The translations under genes were made by a program, and so were the position numbers. 6,169 nucleotides of DNA, from assembly GCA_024645155.1 (NCBI GenBank), contig JAHEGF010000201.1, positions 1 through 6,169 of the forward strand. Direction: 5' to 3'. This DNA comes from Phyllobacteriaceae bacterium. GTDB taxonomy: Bacteria; Pseudomonadota; Alphaproteobacteria; Rhizobiales; Rhizobiaceae. The first letter of the stretch is position 1, and each line of letters begins with the position of its first letter. Under the pieces are notes generated by a model. That model ran no database searches. It was not told the DNA's origin and saw nothing but the letters and a program-made list of their open reading frames with translations. This document shows, in pieces, positions 5,369-6,169 of the stretch.

Positions 5369-5399
5369 ATCTGAAGGCCAGCTAGGTATTGTCAAAGTC

Positions 5400-6169
5400 C
5401 TACAGTGATCGGACGACCTTGGTCGGCGACCGTTCAAACACCGCATCGGGCACGAAGAAATCCGCTGCCAGGGGACCGTCAGCGCCCGGTGCATAGATGG
5501 AAAAATCATTCACGCCGGCATCGCGCAGCACTTCCTCATCGATGAAGAAATTGCCGGTAACCTTTTTTGACGGGCCGGTCAGGATATGATGGGCCGCATC
5601 CGCCATGATCTCCGGCGTCCGGCTCATCTTGGCCATGGTGTCACCGCCGAGCAGGTTGCGGACCGCCGCTGTATCAATCGCCGTCAGAGGCCACAGCGAA
5701 TTGACGGCAATGCCGTCACGCTCAAATTCCGCCGCCATGCCGAGCGTGCACAACGACATGCCGTATTTCGCAATGGAATACGCAACATGGTTCCTGAACC
5801 ATTTCGGGTTCATGTCGAGCGGCGGACTAAGCGTCAGGATGTGAGCATTGTCCGATTTTTTCAAATGCGGGATGCAGGTCTTTGAAACCAGATAGGTGCC
5901 GCGCGTATTGATCTGCTGCATCAGGTCGTAACGCCGCATGTCGGTTGCGAGCGTTCCAGTGAGCTGGATGGCGCTGGCATTGTTGATGCAGATGTCAATG
6001 CCGCCGAAACGTTCTACGGTTGCCGCAACCGCATCGCCAACCTGGCCTGCTTCACGGATGTCACAGACCACCGCCAGTGCCTTGCCACCGGCCTCTTCAA
6101 TTTCGGCTGCCGCGGTGTGGATTGTACCGGGCAGTTTTGGATGCGGTTTGTCTGTCTTGGCTGCAATTG
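5400..6169 (-). CDS. SDR family oxidoreductase, HSDL2-like (N-terminus beyond window)
   Basis: NAD(P)-dependent short-chain dehydrogenase/reductase of the type similar to human hydroxysteroid dehydrogenase-like 2. The frame is open to the right edge: 255 residues are visible, starting at IAAKTDKPHPKLPGTIHTAA, which in relatives follows the N-terminal TGxxxGIG cofactor loop. About 35 residues are therefore missing here, and the in-frame GTG at 6071 is internal, not the start. Visible motifs: CDIREAG (adenine-binding Asp), the NNAS variant of NNAG in INNASAI, catalytic Ser in HILTLSPPL, and Tyr/Lys of YSIAK (Tyr codon 5778-5780, Lys codon 5766-5768). Next come the family-specific WPLTAIDTAAV, LLGG, SRTPEIMADAAHHIL and TGNFFIDEEVLRDAGV. 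The substrate is unknown; relatives are linked to fatty-acyl or carbonyl substrates without firm proof. Cytoplasmic. The catalytic set is intact. Confidence 0.95.
   Translation of the reverse strand, partial: IAAKTDKPHPKLPGTIHTAAAEIEEAGGKALAVVCDIREAGQVGDAVAATVERFGGIDICINNASAIQLTGTLATDMRRYDLMQQINTRGTYLVSKTCIPHLKKSDNAHILTLSPPLDMNPKWFRNHVAYSIAKYGMSLCTLGMAAEFERDGIAVNSLWPLTAIDTAAVRNLLGGDTMAKMSRTPEIMADAAHHILTGPSKKVTGNFFIDEEVLRDAGVNDFSIYAPGADGPLAADFFVPDAVFERSPTKVVRSL

Noticed and set aside
1..6169. CRISPR array, insertion sequence, phage gene, toxin-antitoxin or defence system
   Set aside because: No spaced direct repeats, transposase or integrase motifs, or paired small toxin-antitoxin frames were found. 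All sizeable genes are explained by ordinary envelope, metabolic or uncharacterised families.

Overview
The window looks like chromosomal DNA from an alphaproteobacterium, most likely of the order Hyphomicrobiales (Rhizobiales). Three things point there: a SIMPL/BP26 protein close in sequence to the Brucella periplasmic antigen, an OmpA-family protein with the long Pro/Ala/Lys/Glu linker and Arg-rich beta region that I recall from this order, and an HSDL2-type short-chain dehydrogenase of the kind common in it. Base composition is moderately GC-rich, apart from an AT-rich patch at about 361-600 (roughly 34% G+C by hand count).

Layout from left to right. 1-544 (minus) is the N-terminal 181 residues of a family 2 glycosyltransferase that runs off the left edge. 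545-843 has no convincing gene. 844-920 (minus) is a complete tRNA with a CAU anticodon, best read as tRNA-Ile2, whose C34 is modified to lysidine by TilS. 1045-1770 (plus) is a secreted SIMPL/BP26-like protein. It converges on a small secreted His/Arg-rich protein at 1841-2209 (minus), with a hairpin between the two. Next comes a minus-strand pair that may be an operon: a YcgN-type cysteine-cluster protein (2919-3365) followed by a SnoaL/NTF2-like protein (2432-2848). Divergent from that pair is a 602-residue OmpA-family, peptidoglycan-binding envelope protein (3495-5303, plus). It converges, across a perfect 11-bp hairpin, on the HSDL2-like short-chain dehydrogenase (5400 to the right edge, minus), which lacks about its first 35 residues here.

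The genes do not form one pathway. Three of them (SIMPL, the small secreted protein, the OmpA-family protein) act in or beyond the periplasm, and the glycosyltransferase probably works on lipid-linked sugars, so the region leans towards the cell envelope. Orientation changes and hairpins suggest mostly separate transcription units.

I found no CRISPR array, insertion sequence, phage gene or toxin-antitoxin pair, and no sign of a new multi-gene system. The points most worth a second look are the composition gradient inside the glycosyltransferase beside a tRNA gene, the inverted and direct repeats in the ycgN/OmpA divergent spacer, the repeat-built linker of the OmpA protein, and the two-cysteine small secreted protein.
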